64,000 bases of DNA from Pueribacillus sp041725775 (GCF_041725775.1 NZ_JBEUEL010000010.1:30912-94911); one strand, 5' to 3'; positions 9,664 to 18,491 are shown, counted from the first letter of the stretch. Notes: generated from the letters alone by a model not told the origin. Translations and numbers: made by a program.

Positions 9664-10884
9664 ATGGGGTTTTACGTGGAAGCTGCAGTGAAACAGAAAA
9701 AACAAAAGAAGCAAGTCGCTGCTAAAAAAGAACTGTATAGTATTGGATCGACCCATTTTATTAATGATCTAATGACGACAGGGATTGTCCCAGCACTTTT
9801 ACCATTATATAAAGAAGCGTTTCATTTATCGTATACGCAAGCGGGCGTCATTATGCTCGTTTCGACTCTTGCATCCTCGATTATGCAACCGTTATTCGGA
9901 ATGTTTACCGATAAATATCCGAAATCATGGTATTTACCATTTAGTGTGTTGCTAACTGGGTTCGGTTTAGCTTTATCAGGGTTTGTTAACTCGTATGCGT
10001 TGTTGTTACTCATGATTGCGTTGTCTGGTTTAGGTTCAGGTATTTTTCACCCTGAAGCGTCTCGCGGGGCACATTTGGCAGCAGGAAATGCGAAAGGAGC
10101 TGCACAAGCCATTTTCCAAGTTGGCGGAAACTTCGGGCAAGCAGTAGGCCCGCTTATGATTCCTCTTTTTTTATTAGCAACTGGGATTAAAGGATTAGGT
10201 TGGTTTGCATTGCTTGGGTTTGTCGGCAGCTTGCTTATTTTGAACATTATGCCTTGGTATCGTGAGAGTTTGGAAAAAGATCGCCAAAAGAAAAAGAGCC
10301 AATTTGCTGGTAAACGGCATATCGTTGGTTTAGTTGGATTAACGCTAGTTGTTATGCTTCGCTCATGGACACAAATTGGCGTTGCTGCATTTTTGCCTTT
10401 TTATTATATTCAACAAAACATATCGCTCGCAGTTGCAGATGTGTATACGTTTTTATTTTTAGGAGCTGGAGCAGTTGGAACGTATATCGGAGGTAGGTAT
10501 TCTGACTACTTTAGCCATAAATGGATCTTATTCGGCTCGATGTTTTTAACAATTCCATTTGCATGGCTTCTCCCGCATGTCAGTGGTATTTGGGTGATTA
10601 TCATTCTAGTATTGTTCGGATTTTTTGTGCTTTCGTCATTTGTTGTTACTGTCGTTTATGGGCAAATGATGCTTCCGAATAATATCGGACTTGCATCTGG
10701 CCTTATGATTGGTTTTGCTGTCGGAGCAGGTGGAGTAGGTGCGACGTTTATGGGGTGGATTTCAGATCATTATGGTGTTGAATTCATATTTGATTTGTTT
10801 GTTATTATACCGGTTGTCGCAGCAATGATTACGTTATTTCTTCCGAGTGAAAAGACACTTCTTGAGCGAAATGGAGCGGCATAA
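9664..10884 (+). CDS. fsr: Fosmidomycin-resistance (Fsr) type MFS exporter
   Basis: 406-residue, 12-helix major facilitator protein. It begins with a Lys-rich cytosolic tail, then IGSTHFINDLMTTGIVPALLPLYKEAFHLSYTQAGVIMLVSTL, which closely matches the first helices of Fsr proteins (THFxxD motif). GIFHPEASRGAH in helix 4 is another family mark, and the inter-helix motif MFTDKYPK lies near residue 80. It should export fosmidomycin-like or other small compounds by proton antiport. The start follows AAGGAAG. Monocistronic, ending in a clear terminator. Confidence 0.82.
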   Translation: MGFYVEAAVKQKKQKKQVAAKKELYSIGSTHFINDLMTTGIVPALLPLYKEAFHLSYTQAGVIMLVSTLASSIMQPLFGMFTDKYPKSWYLPFSVLLTGFGLALSGFVNSYALLLLMIALSGLGSGIFHPEASRGAHLAAGNAKGAAQAIFQVGGNFGQAVGPLMIPLFLLATGIKGLGWFALLGFVGSLLILNIMPWYRESLEKDRQKKKSQFAGKRHIVGLVGLTLVVMLRSWTQIGVAAFLPFYYIQQNISLAVADVYTFLFLGAGAVGTYIGGRYSDYFSHKWILFGSMFLTIPFAWLLPHVSGIWVIIILVLFGFFVLSSFVVTVVYGQMMLPNNIGLASGLMIGFAVGAGGVGATFMGWISDHYGVEFIFDLFVIIPVVAAMITLFLPSEKTLLERNGAA

Positions 10885-10890
10885 CCTTCG

Positions 10891-10921
10891 GGTGCATCAG
10901 GTTACACTGGTGCACCTTTTT
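10891..10921 (+). terminator. Terminator after the MFS gene
   Basis: Ten-pair stem GGTGCATCAG/CTGGTGCACC with loop GTTACA, followed by TTTTT. Confidence 0.9.
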
Positions 10922-10935
10922 ATGTTTGAAATAAG

Positions 10936-10962
10936 TGAAACATAACAGTGACCTGCCTCGTC
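10936..10962 (+). promoter_or_regulatory. ECF-sigma autoregulatory promoter
   Basis: TGAAAC (10936-10941), a 17-base spacer and CGTC (10959-10962) match the -35/-10 pattern used by Bacillus ECF sigma factors (SigX/W/V/M class). It lies 33 bases before the ECF sigma gene, so the factor very likely drives its own operon. Confidence 0.75.
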
Positions 10963-10995
10963 AAACGAGTAGAGTGGTGCAGGAGGGGGGATAGG

Positions 10996-11520
10996 ATGGA
11001 TAAGCATGACAAAGATAGATTACTTGAAACGTTCATGATCGAGTACGGAGATGAACTTGTTCGACTCGCTTACACGTATGTTCGAGATAAAGAAACTGCA
11101 AAAGATTTAATTCAAAATACATTCATTAAATGCTATGAACATGTCGAGCGTTTTCGTTACTACGCTTCAGTCAAAACATGGCTTTATCGAATAGCCATCA
11201 ATGAATGTAAAGATTATTTGAAAAGCTGGCATTATCGAAAAATAAAAGCAGTGCAAACGGTGGAAGAAATGTCAAAGTCATTAGTTTTAACTACTGAAAA
11301 AGCTGTCGTTGAAAAAACAAATAATGAACAGCTAAAAATGCTTGTCGACGCTCTCCCTCGTTCATATCGTGAAGTCATTTTGCTTTATTATTATCATTCT
11401 CTATCAATTAAGGAAATTGTAGAGGCGACGGGTTTGAAAGAAAATACGGTAAAAACACGCTTAAGGCGGGCAAGGCAACGATTAAAACTAAAAGTGAAGG
11501 AGGCGGAAATATATGGATGA
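10996..11520 (+). CDS. ECF RNA polymerase sigma factor
   Basis: 174-residue ECF (group 4) sigma factor. Region 2 holds DELVRLAYTYVRDKETAKDLIQNTFIKCYEHVERFR with the KTWLYRIAINECKDYLKSW tail; region 4 holds LPRSYREVILLYYYHSLSIKEIVEATGLKENTVKTRLRRARQRLK, a clear helix-turn-helix. The ATG at 10996 is chosen because AGGAGGGGG ends seven bases before it; an upstream in-frame extension lacks a ribosome site. It overlaps the LCP-domain gene by eight bases and has a TGAAAC-N17-CGTC promoter upstream. Cell-envelope stress is the usual signal in this class. Confidence 0.88.
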   Translation: MDKHDKDRLLETFMIEYGDELVRLAYTYVRDKETAKDLIQNTFIKCYEHVERFRYYASVKTWLYRIAINECKDYLKSWHYRKIKAVQTVEEMSKSLVLTTEKAVVEKTNNEQLKMLVDALPRSYREVILLYYYHSLSIKEIVEATGLKENTVKTRLRRARQRLKLKVKEAEIYG

Positions 11521-12436
11521 TAAGGAAATAAGTTCAATGTTTGCTAGTTTTGACGATGAGGAACTTGAATTTACGAAACAAGATCGTGAAAAGGTCTTTT
11601 CAAAACTAAAAAAGCAAAAACACGATAAGCCCTCATTTTTCCGGCTACATATTGGAAAAGTGTTAACTGCAAGCGTACTGTTCATCATGTTCATCAGTTT
11701 TTTAACACCGCTGCTTTCCTTTGATCAAGAAAATGAATTAGCTTCAAAAAATAGGGATGGATTTTCAATTTTGCTAATGGGAAAAGACCCGGGAAATCGA
11801 ACAGAGGTGAATATTCTAGCATCGTACAATCAAAATAGTGAGAGTATAAAATTAGTATCGATTCCACGAGATAGCTACGTATCGATCGTTGATGCAGAGG
11901 GAGACATGATTATAAAGGACAAATTGGCGCACGCCTATGCTTATGGAGGAGGCCCGGAAGCTGTCATGACAACGGTATCAAAATTGTTGCGCGTCCCGAT
12001 TGATTATTATGCAGTTGTCGAAACGCAAGGCTTCGTTGAAATTATCGATTCCTTAGGCGGAATTGATTATGAACATGAAGGCAACAATCATTTAGATGGA
12101 GAGAAAGTTTTTGATTTGTTACGAGAAAGGGAATCGATATCTGATGGCGAAATCGGAAGAGAGAAACGACAAGTGAATGTGTTACAAGCTGTAATTAGGA
12201 AACTAAAGGAGCATGAAACCACTTCAGAAATAAACGCCGCTTCTGAACACATTACATCGAATCTTTCTTTTAAAAAAATGAAAGTGCTCGTAGAAGATGG
12301 GAATGAAAAGAAATTCGAAACGTTTCACTTATCTGAAGGAATGACAGAGGAATTTATTGATGGCGTGTATTATGGCAAGTTGGATAATACGGTGCTCAAA
12401 CAAGTATCAAAGGAGTTGAATGACCATCTTAGATAA
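11513..12436 (+). CDS. LCP-domain membrane protein, candidate anti-sigma partner
   Basis: 307 residues. Residues 1-45 are charged and cytosolic, one membrane helix spans about 47-68, and an extracellular LytR-CpsA-Psr domain follows. Key LCP residues are present: SIPRDSYV (Arg and Asp that bind the lipid diphosphate), HAYAYGGG, and the Arg-rich RERESISDGEIGREKRQ. LCP enzymes attach glycopolymers to peptidoglycan. The position (ATG inside the sigma gene's last codons) and the single-span layout are those of an anti-sigma factor, so the short N-terminal tail may bind the sigma factor. That role is inference. The C-terminal 80 residues have no obvious match. Confidence 0.75.
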   Translation: MDDKEISSMFASFDDEELEFTKQDREKVFSKLKKQKHDKPSFFRLHIGKVLTASVLFIMFISFLTPLLSFDQENELASKNRDGFSILLMGKDPGNRTEVNILASYNQNSESIKLVSIPRDSYVSIVDAEGDMIIKDKLAHAYAYGGGPEAVMTTVSKLLRVPIDYYAVVETQGFVEIIDSLGGIDYEHEGNNHLDGEKVFDLLRERESISDGEIGREKRQVNVLQAVIRKLKEHETTSEINAASEHITSNLSFKKMKVLVEDGNEKKFETFHLSEGMTEEFIDGVYYGKLDNTVLKQVSKELNDHLR

Positions 12437-12813
12437 AGACTTTAATGCACATATCGGAATAAGACTTATAAGAATGATGATATAATTTTAACACGTTTTA
12501 TTGATTGAAGTTATATTGTCATTAGTGCGATTGTTATCAGAAATTTAGTATGGATAAGCGTCAACTTTAATGAAGCTTGTCGAGTGCCGATTTTGGCTTT
12601 GCTCGTTGTGAATCCTATTCTAATGGATTTTGTTCCGTTTATTGAATAGACACATTGAATCATAGCTTTTTTATGCTTCTATGTGATTGAGTCGTTACCT
12701 CTTTTCGAAGTCTTATAGGACTTAGTACTTCAGTGCTGAGAGGATATCACAGAGCTAGAAAAAGTTCAAATGTACGTTTGATTAATCGTTTATTGCTAGG
12801 GGGAATCGAAAAT
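12437..12813. other. Intergenic region with a relic-like open stretch
   Basis: Nothing certain. One frame ending at a TAG near 12650 reads a short hydrophobic peptide (RVPILALLVVNPILMDFVPF) without start codon or ribosome site. It may be the tail of a lost membrane protein gene. Confidence 0.3.
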
Positions 12814-13464
12814 ATGGTTGAGTTTGTGCATCAACATTTGTGGGAATTGTTTATCGCGATTGAAATCGTTTTCTGGCTCTGTATCGTTTTATTTGTATTT
12901 CTTCGTTATGTACTTGGCTTGCGAAAAATGAGTATTTGGATCTTGCCATTTTTTGTTGCAAGTGTGCTTGCAGACGCTTACTTGGGATGGATAGATTACA
13001 AATCAACAGGAGAATTTTCGATTTTTCAATTCATTATTGTGATTACCGTTATTTATGCAATTACTGCTGGGGTTTCTGACTTTAGACGACTTGATGCTTA
13101 CATTCAAAGAAAAGTCGTAAAATGGAAAGGTGAGGCGGAACTAGAAATTTCTGTCAAGTCACCGCCAAAGTATGGATGTGAACATGCACGACATGAACGA
13201 TACGGTTGGTATATGCATGTCGTGATGTTTGTAGTAGCACAAATTGCTTTTTTCTATCTATTCGGGACCCGTGATCAATTTTCTGTAGATGAATGGTTTG
13301 CGTTTGAATTTTATCGAACATGGTTGGAGGACGAAGCGCTTGGCGCTTATGAGGATGTAAAGTTAAATCAAGTAGTGAGAGCATGGTTCATCGTTCTCAT
13401 TATTGATGGAATTATTTCGCTCTCCTATACATTTTTTCCGCGGAAAGAAAAAAACGAGGAATGA
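12814..13464 (+). CDS. Unidentified five-helix membrane protein
   Basis: 216 residues. Hydrophobic segments lie near residues 10-35, 42-60, 72-92, 130-150 and 190-212, with a basic loop (RRLDAYIQRKVVKWKG) after the third. The ATG at 12814 follows TAGGGGGAA with good spacing; an in-frame ATG at 12733 has no ribosome site. No family was recognised. It stands alone and shares a bidirectional terminator with the lipase gene. Confidence 0.7.
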   Translation: MVEFVHQHLWELFIAIEIVFWLCIVLFVFLRYVLGLRKMSIWILPFFVASVLADAYLGWIDYKSTGEFSIFQFIIVITVIYAITAGVSDFRRLDAYIQRKVVKWKGEAELEISVKSPPKYGCEHARHERYGWYMHVVMFVVAQIAFFYLFGTRDQFSVDEWFAFEFYRTWLEDEALGAYEDVKLNQVVRAWFIVLIIDGIISLSYTFFPRKEKNEE

Positions 13465-13486
13465 TCATTCAGTTCCTCGCTTTTTT
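13455..13486. terminator. Bidirectional terminator
   Basis: CGAGGAA (13455-13461) pairs with TTCCTCG (13473-13479), followed by CTTTTTTG on the plus strand and TTTTTTTC on the minus strand. It serves the membrane protein gene and the convergent lipase gene, overlapping the former's stop codon. Confidence 0.85.
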
Positions 13487-13493
13487 GTTTGTA

Positions 13494-14222
13494 TTAGTTG
13501 TCGTTAAGACCTCCACCATTAAGAGCGTCAAGAACATGTCTTTCTACAGTGCTGCTCGTTAACAAGCCGATATGACTTACTCCGATGACGCGAACTCGGC
13601 GAGCTCCATCAAGTGTTGTCCGGTAAGTAGGAACGAGTGTATCGCCAGTGCTGTATATTGTCGTATATAAGATAGGGTTATTTGGATCTGTACCATCTGG
13701 AGTTTCATCGCCTGCATTTAGTCTGAGCAGAAATAAGCTGCCAGGAATCATCTCACGTGCGCCAGCAGTTGCTGAGCCCCAAACTGCGTTATACGTTCCT
13801 TGATGAGGTGAACCGATTGTAACGAGATTCGCAACCTTGCTGCCACCATCTAAATTTTTGATATAGTATCGTGTACTAAGTCCGCCCATGCTGTGTGCAA
13901 CAAGGTCCACTTTATCTGCCCCAGTTCTTGCTAGCACATTGTCAACAAAAGCAGAAAGTTCATGTGCATTATTTACATTACTTCCGAGATTATTGGAGTA
14001 TTGAATCGCCGATACGTGACTGTCTGGCCACCCTTGCCTTTTTAAGTAGTTCATAAGGGAGATGAAGTTCCAATCATTCCCTGTATAACCGTGGACGAAA
14101 ACGACAGGATTGCGCTCTTCTGCAGAGGCATGTTTGGGTATTGAAGCGAAAAATAGAAGCAAACAGACAGTCACGACCATGAATACAACAACCGACCATC
14201 TTAAGTTTAAAGTCCTAATCAA
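13494..14222 (-). CDS. estA: Secreted triacylglycerol lipase/esterase (LipA/EstA type)
   Basis: 242-residue alpha/beta hydrolase of the small Bacillus lipase family (I.4). The first 35 residues are a signal peptide ending in ASA; the mature enzyme is about 207 residues. The oxyanion/N-terminal motif PVVFVHGYTGNDWNF begins near residue 39. The nucleophile lies in AHSMGGL, where Ala replaces the first Gly of GxSxG as in B. subtilis LipA; the acid is Asp in STGDTLV and the base His in VSHIGL. It hydrolyses short to medium acyl esters outside the cell. The start is TTG after AAGGAGGGC; TTGACA on the minus strand at 14294-14299 may be the -35. Confidence 0.9.
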   Translation of the reverse strand: MIRTLNLRWSVVVFMVVTVCLLLFFASIPKHASAEERNPVVFVHGYTGNDWNFISLMNYLKRQGWPDSHVSAIQYSNNLGSNVNNAHELSAFVDNVLARTGADKVDLVAHSMGGLSTRYYIKNLDGGSKVANLVTIGSPHQGTYNAVWGSATAGAREMIPGSLFLLRLNAGDETPDGTDPNNPILYTTIYSTGDTLVPTYRTTLDGARRVRVIGVSHIGLLTSSTVERHVLDALNGGGLNDN

Positions 14223-14584
14223 AGTAAGCCCTCCTTAAAGTATTATTAGGATATATAATCCTTATCTATAAAACTATAATATTTATCCAAAATTGTCAAT
14301 ATATTTAGAACATTAATACTGTTAATTAATGGAGCTTGATATTTTTATATATTTTACATATAGGTATTAACCGCAATATTTGATGTTTGATAGTTTTTTA
14401 TAAATATGTAATATAAACTTACGATAATAGGATATTTTTAAAATGAATATAGTTAAATCAAATATTTTATTTGCGGGCAATAATTATATTATAGTAATAA
14501 ATTTTTAATATAATCTCGAATTTTCTTTTCATCGTATATATGGTTTTTTGGATTCATTACTTAGTTTAATTTGTTAATATTGAA
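14223..14584. other. AT-rich gap upstream of the lipase gene
   Basis: Very AT-rich, no coding frame. It holds the lipase ribosome site and probably its promoter (minus-strand TTGACA and a TATAGT 15 bases further on, a short spacer). Confidence 0.4.
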
Positions 14585-14940
14585 GGTCTCGTTTTTTTGG
14601 AAGAGTAAGCTGTTTTAAAAAAAAGTGCGGATCGACTTTGACTGCATCGTTAATAGTGTAAGGGTGTACGCGGTTTTAAAATTAGCCCAATACATTGTAC
14701 AAAAGAACATCGATGCACTTGCATAAAGTTCACAATTAGAAAGCCCAGTCGTATCGAGTGTTTTGCAAGCTTCGCGAATTGCTTCAATTTCAGCGTGAGC
14801 CGTCGGATCGTTCGTTTACTGTACTCGATTAACTCCTCAGTTGATAATTTTTCCGTTTCTCACGATAACTTCCCCAAAAAGCTTACCGCTGTTGATTTCA
14901 ACAGCACGATCTATATACAATTGTTCACTTATCAAATCAA
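14585..14940 (-). pseudogene. Decayed guanine/nucleoside deaminase
   Basis: Minus-strand remains of a CDA-fold purine or nucleoside deaminase (GuaD-like). In order the frame reads YIDRAVEINSGKLFGEVIV, RNGKII, a TGA, GVNRVQ, a TAA, then NDPTAHAEIEAIREACKTL, SNCELYAS, and TMYWANFKTAYT. A frameshift follows, after which INDAVKVDP and FFLKQLTLP match the usual C-terminal half. The zinc-binding HAE is intact, but the PCxxC cysteine motif is rewritten as FFC, and two in-frame stops plus at least one frameshift make it dead. Confidence 0.78.
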
Positions 14941-15030
14941 TCCGGAAAAAGACAGTTTTCAGACAAGTTTGAATTATGTTACAATTATCGAACGATTGAC
15001 ACATCATTGTGATAAAAGGGGTTGAACAGA

Positions 15031-15177
15031 ATGATTAGTGTGAAAAGGGCTGTAAAGTTTGTACTTGTTGGAAATGCAACGGTTTTACTCACTTTGTTGT
15101 TCTTGCCCATTTTTCTTATTACCGATCAAATTAATGTCTTCAATCACGCAATTGATTATTTGTGGCAAGAAACGTAA
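15031..15177 (+). CDS. 48-residue single-span membrane protein
   Basis: Small open frame MISVKRAVKFVLVGNATV... with one strongly hydrophobic segment (residues 8-31) between a basic N-terminus and a polar C-terminus (INVFNHAIDYLWQET). The ATG follows AAGGGG with good spacing, and a strong terminator begins two bases after the stop, which together argue for a real gene. No family recognised. Confidence 0.6.
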   Translation: MISVKRAVKFVLVGNATVLLTLLFLPIFLITDQINVFNHAIDYLWQET

Positions 15178-15178
15178 G

Positions 15179-15207
15179 GCTGGTGAATGGAACTCACCAG
15201 CTTTTTT
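15179..15207 (+). terminator. Terminator after the 48-residue gene
   Basis: Stem GCTGGTGA/TCACCAGC, seven-base loop, then TTTTTT. Confidence 0.9.
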
Positions 15208-15374
15208 AAAAATAAATTACTTTTATGTAATATATTATAACTTTCAGTATATTCACAATATAATTAGAGATGGACTGACATGAAAGCTTGTCGATTGATA
15301 AGTCGATAGGTGATAGTTGCTCCTGTATTAGAATGCTAAATTTTAAATATCGTTCAAAAAAGGTGGTGTGCATA

Positions 15375-16022
15375 ATGGAATCAAAGTTTGTAAAGACAGA
15401 GAAACTTTGTGATTTCTTTATCGAAAATCGATTGCAATTTCAAGATCAGCTGTTAGAAGAAGTTGTCAACGTCACAGGAAAAATCGATGAAATCGATCGG
15501 GTGGGCGATATTGATTTACTTTCAAATGCTCAGAGACTAGTTTTGCTTGTTGTTGAAGATAAGTTAAATGAATTAGAAGAATTTGCGAAACAGGAGGGTG
15601 TTGCTTGGGCAAACATGATTTAGCCGTTTCTTTTAAACTAGATTGGCTTCAAGCGATTCACAGTGTTCTTTGGAGGTTTTTATACCAATTTGTTTGTTTT
15701 ATTGGAAACGAAATAATGGATAGGGATACTTTTTTACATTAGAAAAGGAAATTAATCAATTGTTGGACGATTTTTTCAGTAGCTTCTTTACTAAGTTACT
15801 CTAGTTATAAAGAAGATCAATTAAAAACTCAGCAAGTTCTGATCGAGCATTTATCCGTTCCCGTTATTAGAGTTATATGGTATGAACATGATGGGGTGTA
15901 AGCCGATGATTACTGGTTTACGTCCTGATACAGTCCAAACGTTCATTCAACATGGTGCCTCGTTCGAAGATTTAGCTGAAACAAAAGGAACACTTCAAAA
16001 GGCGTTGCAAGAGTTTTTTTAA
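15375..16022 (+). pseudogene. Decayed RsbR-family stressosome co-antagonist
   Basis: Broken gene for an RsbR paralogue (sigma-B stressosome protein with N-terminal globin-like domain and C-terminal STAS domain). It starts MESKFVKTEKLCDFFIENR after AGGTGG and reads to a stop at 15623. The next frame gives VSFKLDWLQAIHSVLWRFLYQF, a further shift gives LEKEINQLLDDFFSS and SYSSYKEDQLKTQQVLIEHLSVPVI. Most of the STAS domain is missing, yet its end, GCKPMITGLRPDTVQTFIQHGASF, is readable to the TAA at 16020-16022. An internal deletion and several frameshifts make it inactive. Confidence 0.8.
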
Positions 16023-16046
16023 AATGAATACATATTGAAAAAAACA

Positions 16047-16070
16047 AAAAAGAGGATGCTTTCCTCTTTT
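16047..16070. terminator. Bidirectional terminator between the RsbR relic and msrA
   Basis: AAAAGAGGA pairs with TCCTCTTTT around a short loop; T-rich on both sides (TTTTTG on plus, TTTTTTGTTTTTTT on minus). Ends the msrA transcript. Confidence 0.8.
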
Positions 16071-16118
16071 TGTCATTTTATGATAAAAGCTTTTTCAATA
16101 AGCCTATCGATAAATCGT

Positions 16119-16646
16119 TTAACGTCCCCAATGCTTTTCAATAAATGCAGCACGACCAGAACCTATTCTGTATTGATTGTAATGAATACGATTTTTTTTG
16201 TGGTAATTTTGGTGATAGTCTTCTGCTGGGTAGAATGTAGATGCAGGAAGAATGAGTGTTGCAATGGGTTTATCAAACTTTCCACTTTCTGCAAGTTCTT
16301 TTTTTGATGCTTCCGCCGCTTTTCTTTGGTTTTCATTATGATAAAAAATTGCTGTTCGATAAGAGGAGCCACGATCGAAAAATTGACCATCTTCGTCGGT
16401 TGGATCGATTTGTTGCCAAAAAATATTCAACAGGTTTTCGTACGAAAAAACATCCGGTTCAAATGTAATTTGAACAGCTTCAAAATGCCCCGTTGTATTC
16501 GTGCATACTTCTTCGTATGTTGGATTTTCTGTATGTCCCCCTGTATAGCCAGAGACGACTTTAATAATTCCAGGTTGTTCTTCAAAAGGAGCGACCATGC
16601 ACCAGAAACAACCGCCCGCAAAAGTAGCTAATTCATTCGAATTCAC
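16119..16646 (-). CDS. msrA: Peptide methionine-(S)-sulfoxide reductase MsrA
   Basis: 175-residue cytosolic repair enzyme reducing methionine-S-sulfoxide in proteins with thioredoxin. The catalytic motif GGCFWCMVAPFE lies at residues 11-22, followed by the family blocks VVSGYTGGHTENPTYEEVCTNTTGHFEAV and PTDEDGQFFDRGSSYRTAIFY. Resolving cysteines near the C-terminus, seen in some MsrA, are absent, so recycling may use the cysteine pair in CFWC. The start lies two bases after the nagB stop, so the two form an operon. Confidence 0.93.
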   Translation of the reverse strand: MNSNELATFAGGCFWCMVAPFEEQPGIIKVVSGYTGGHTENPTYEEVCTNTTGHFEAVQITFEPDVFSYENLLNIFWQQIDPTDEDGQFFDRGSSYRTAIFYHNENQRKAAEASKKELAESGKFDKPIATLILPASTFYPAEDYHQNYHKKNRIHYNQYRIGSGRAAFIEKHWGR

Positions 16647-16648
16647 AT

Positions 16649-17374
16649 TTACACCCCTTCCAAGGCTGCTTTATCATAAATGACTGTAAAATTTGGATGA
16701 CTTTTAAGTGCGGATGCAGGAAATTGTTCACTTATTTCTTCGTGTAACAGACGGTGTAGCGCTTCAGCTTTTTGTTTTCCAGAGATGAGTAAAACAATTT
16801 CTTTACTTTTTAAAATTGAAGCAATTCCCATCGTTATTGCCCTCGTAGGGACTTCATCAATGTCTTTAAAAAAACGCCCATTCACTCTTCGCGTATTTTC
16901 TGTTAACTCAACGACGTGTGTAACCGAATCGAACGGGGTACCTGGTTCATTAAACCCGATATGCCCGTTTTGACCGATTCCGAGCAATTGCAGGTCTATT
17001 CCTCCAAGGTTGTCGATAAGTGCTTCATACCGTTTACACTCTTCGTCTAAATCTTCTGCTGTACCGTCTGGAACGTGAGCGTTTTCACGTTTAATATTAA
17101 TATGGTTAAACAATTCTTCATTCATGTAATAACGATAGCTACTTGAATGGCTTTCTGCAAGTCCGACATATTCATCAAGGTTAACGGTAATAACATGTTC
17201 ATATGATGTGCCATTTTTAGTATGATCAGCGATGAGTCGTTTATAAGCTCCGAGTGGTGTGCTACCAGTTGCTAGACCGAGTTTTGTATGTGGATCATTT
17301 TTTATTTTATTAATAATAAGTTCACTCGTTTTTTCGCTTAATTGTTCATACGTCTCTACTTCAATTAATTTCAC
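16649..17374 (-). CDS. nagB: Glucosamine-6-phosphate deaminase NagB
   Basis: 241-residue deaminase/isomerase converting glucosamine-6-phosphate to fructose-6-phosphate and ammonia. Visible motifs are LGLATGSTPLGAYKRL (phosphate loop, residues 32-47), TVNLDEYVGL (catalytic Asp), LLGIGQNGHIGFNEPGTPFDS (active-site Asn and His), and the conserved RAITMGI. The length matches the short Bacillus NagB. No nagA or nagR lies next to it; instead msrA follows directly. A sequence resembling a -10 (TATAAT on the minus strand near 17470) lies upstream. Confidence 0.93.
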   Translation of the reverse strand: MKLIEVETYEQLSEKTSELIINKIKNDPHTKLGLATGSTPLGAYKRLIADHTKNGTSYEHVITVNLDEYVGLAESHSSSYRYYMNEELFNHINIKRENAHVPDGTAEDLDEECKRYEALIDNLGGIDLQLLGIGQNGHIGFNEPGTPFDSVTHVVELTENTRRVNGRFFKDIDEVPTRAITMGIASILKSKEIVLLISGKQKAEALHRLLHEEISEQFPASALKSHPNFTVIYDKAALEGV

Positions 17375-17858
17375 TTACGGTCACTCCTTTTGCTTCGTGG
17401 TCAAAAAAGAAAGGGTCAAAAAAAGTAAATAAAATTTCTAGTTGGATCCTTTCTACTAATTTTTTTATTATATCATGCCTTGTCACGTTACAGTGGATTT
17501 TTTATCGATTTATCTTATGTCAACCGCTCACAAATCTTGGCAGTTTGCGTACATTAGAACTCTAGTAAGACTCGCTAATGAAAGTGGAAGTCTTACTATT
17601 ATATATATGACAAAAATGTTAATGTTCGTCGTCCGTTCACATGAATGTCAAGTTGGAAAGCTGTGAGAAGTTAGCAAATGTGTTAGATTAAGTTTGAGAT
17701 CGTATCACTTAATCAAAACTAGGCGATAGGAGATGGTATGCTCTCGATCGCATAATAAATTTATTAACTAAAGGGTTTCGTGGAGTGGTTTGTCTGTTTG
17801 AAAAAGTATTAGATGGTGTCAATGATATTGTTATGAAATGTGAAAGGTGTGAGTGCAT
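17375..17858. other. Intergenic region, nagB and SCO1 upstream sequences
   Basis: Two divergent upstream regions. No conserved protein frame, RNA structure or operator was recognised. A 63-codon open frame at 17475-17666 lacks a ribosome site and looks random. Confidence 0.4.
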
Positions 17859-18479
17859 ATGTTTAACATAGGAAAAAGTAAATGGTTACTCGTGTTCGCT
17901 GTTTTAATGCTACTTACAGCTTGTGGTGGGGGTGGAAAAAACCTTTCGAAAGAAGGGTCATATGTTGCTGATCAAGACTGGATTATTAAAGATTTCACAT
18001 ATACGAATGAAAGCGAAGAAGAGTTTGGTTTATCGGATTTGGAAGATGAAGTGTGGTTAGCTGATTTTATTTTTACGAATTGCACTTCAGTATGTCCTCC
18101 GATGTCAGCTAATATGTCGAAAGTTCAACAGCAGTTAGAAGACGAAGGATTACAAGTGCCAATTGTGTCATTTACGGTTGACCCTGAATTGGATACCCCT
18201 GAAGTGCTTAAGGAATATGCGGACCAATATGCAGCAAACTTAGATACGTGGCATTTCTTAACAGGATATTCATTTGATGAAATTAAAAAACTTTCAGAAG
18301 AGACGTTTAAGTCACCGCTTGCAGCACCAGTCGAAGGTGATGATCAATTTACCCATGGAGTCTTCTTCTATTTAGTTGAAGGCAATAAAATTATTAAAAC
18401 GTACAACGGTGTGTCCGATGTTCCGACTGATGCGATTGTAGAAGATATAAAAACGTTAAAAGGGGCAAAAGAGGCTTAG
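17859..18479 (+). CDS. SCO1/SenC-family copper metallochaperone lipoprotein
   Basis: 206-residue membrane-anchored thioredoxin-fold protein (YpmQ-like) that delivers copper to the CuA site of cytochrome oxidase. A lipobox LTAC lies near residue 22, the copper/thiol motif FTNCTSVCPPM near residues 71-81, and the third ligand His in FTHGVFF near residue 168. The ATG at 17859 follows AAAGGTG; the GTG six bases earlier is too close to it. It leads a group with a YtkA-like protein and CtaG, which supports a role in oxidase assembly. Confidence 0.88.
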   Translation: MFNIGKSKWLLVFAVLMLLTACGGGGKNLSKEGSYVADQDWIIKDFTYTNESEEEFGLSDLEDEVWLADFIFTNCTSVCPPMSANMSKVQQQLEDEGLQVPIVSFTVDPELDTPEVLKEYADQYAANLDTWHFLTGYSFDEIKKLSEETFKSPLAAPVEGDDQFTHGVFFYLVEGNKIIKTYNGVSDVPTDAIVEDIKTLKGAKEA

Positions 18480-18491
18480 GAGGAGAAAGTA

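Noticed and set aside
12480..12652. Hydrophobic open stretch without start codon
   Set aside because: No start, no ribosome site and no family; kept only as a note under the intergenic entry.
17475..17666. 63-codon open frame
   Set aside because: No ribosome site, random composition, overlaps the presumed promoter region of nagB.
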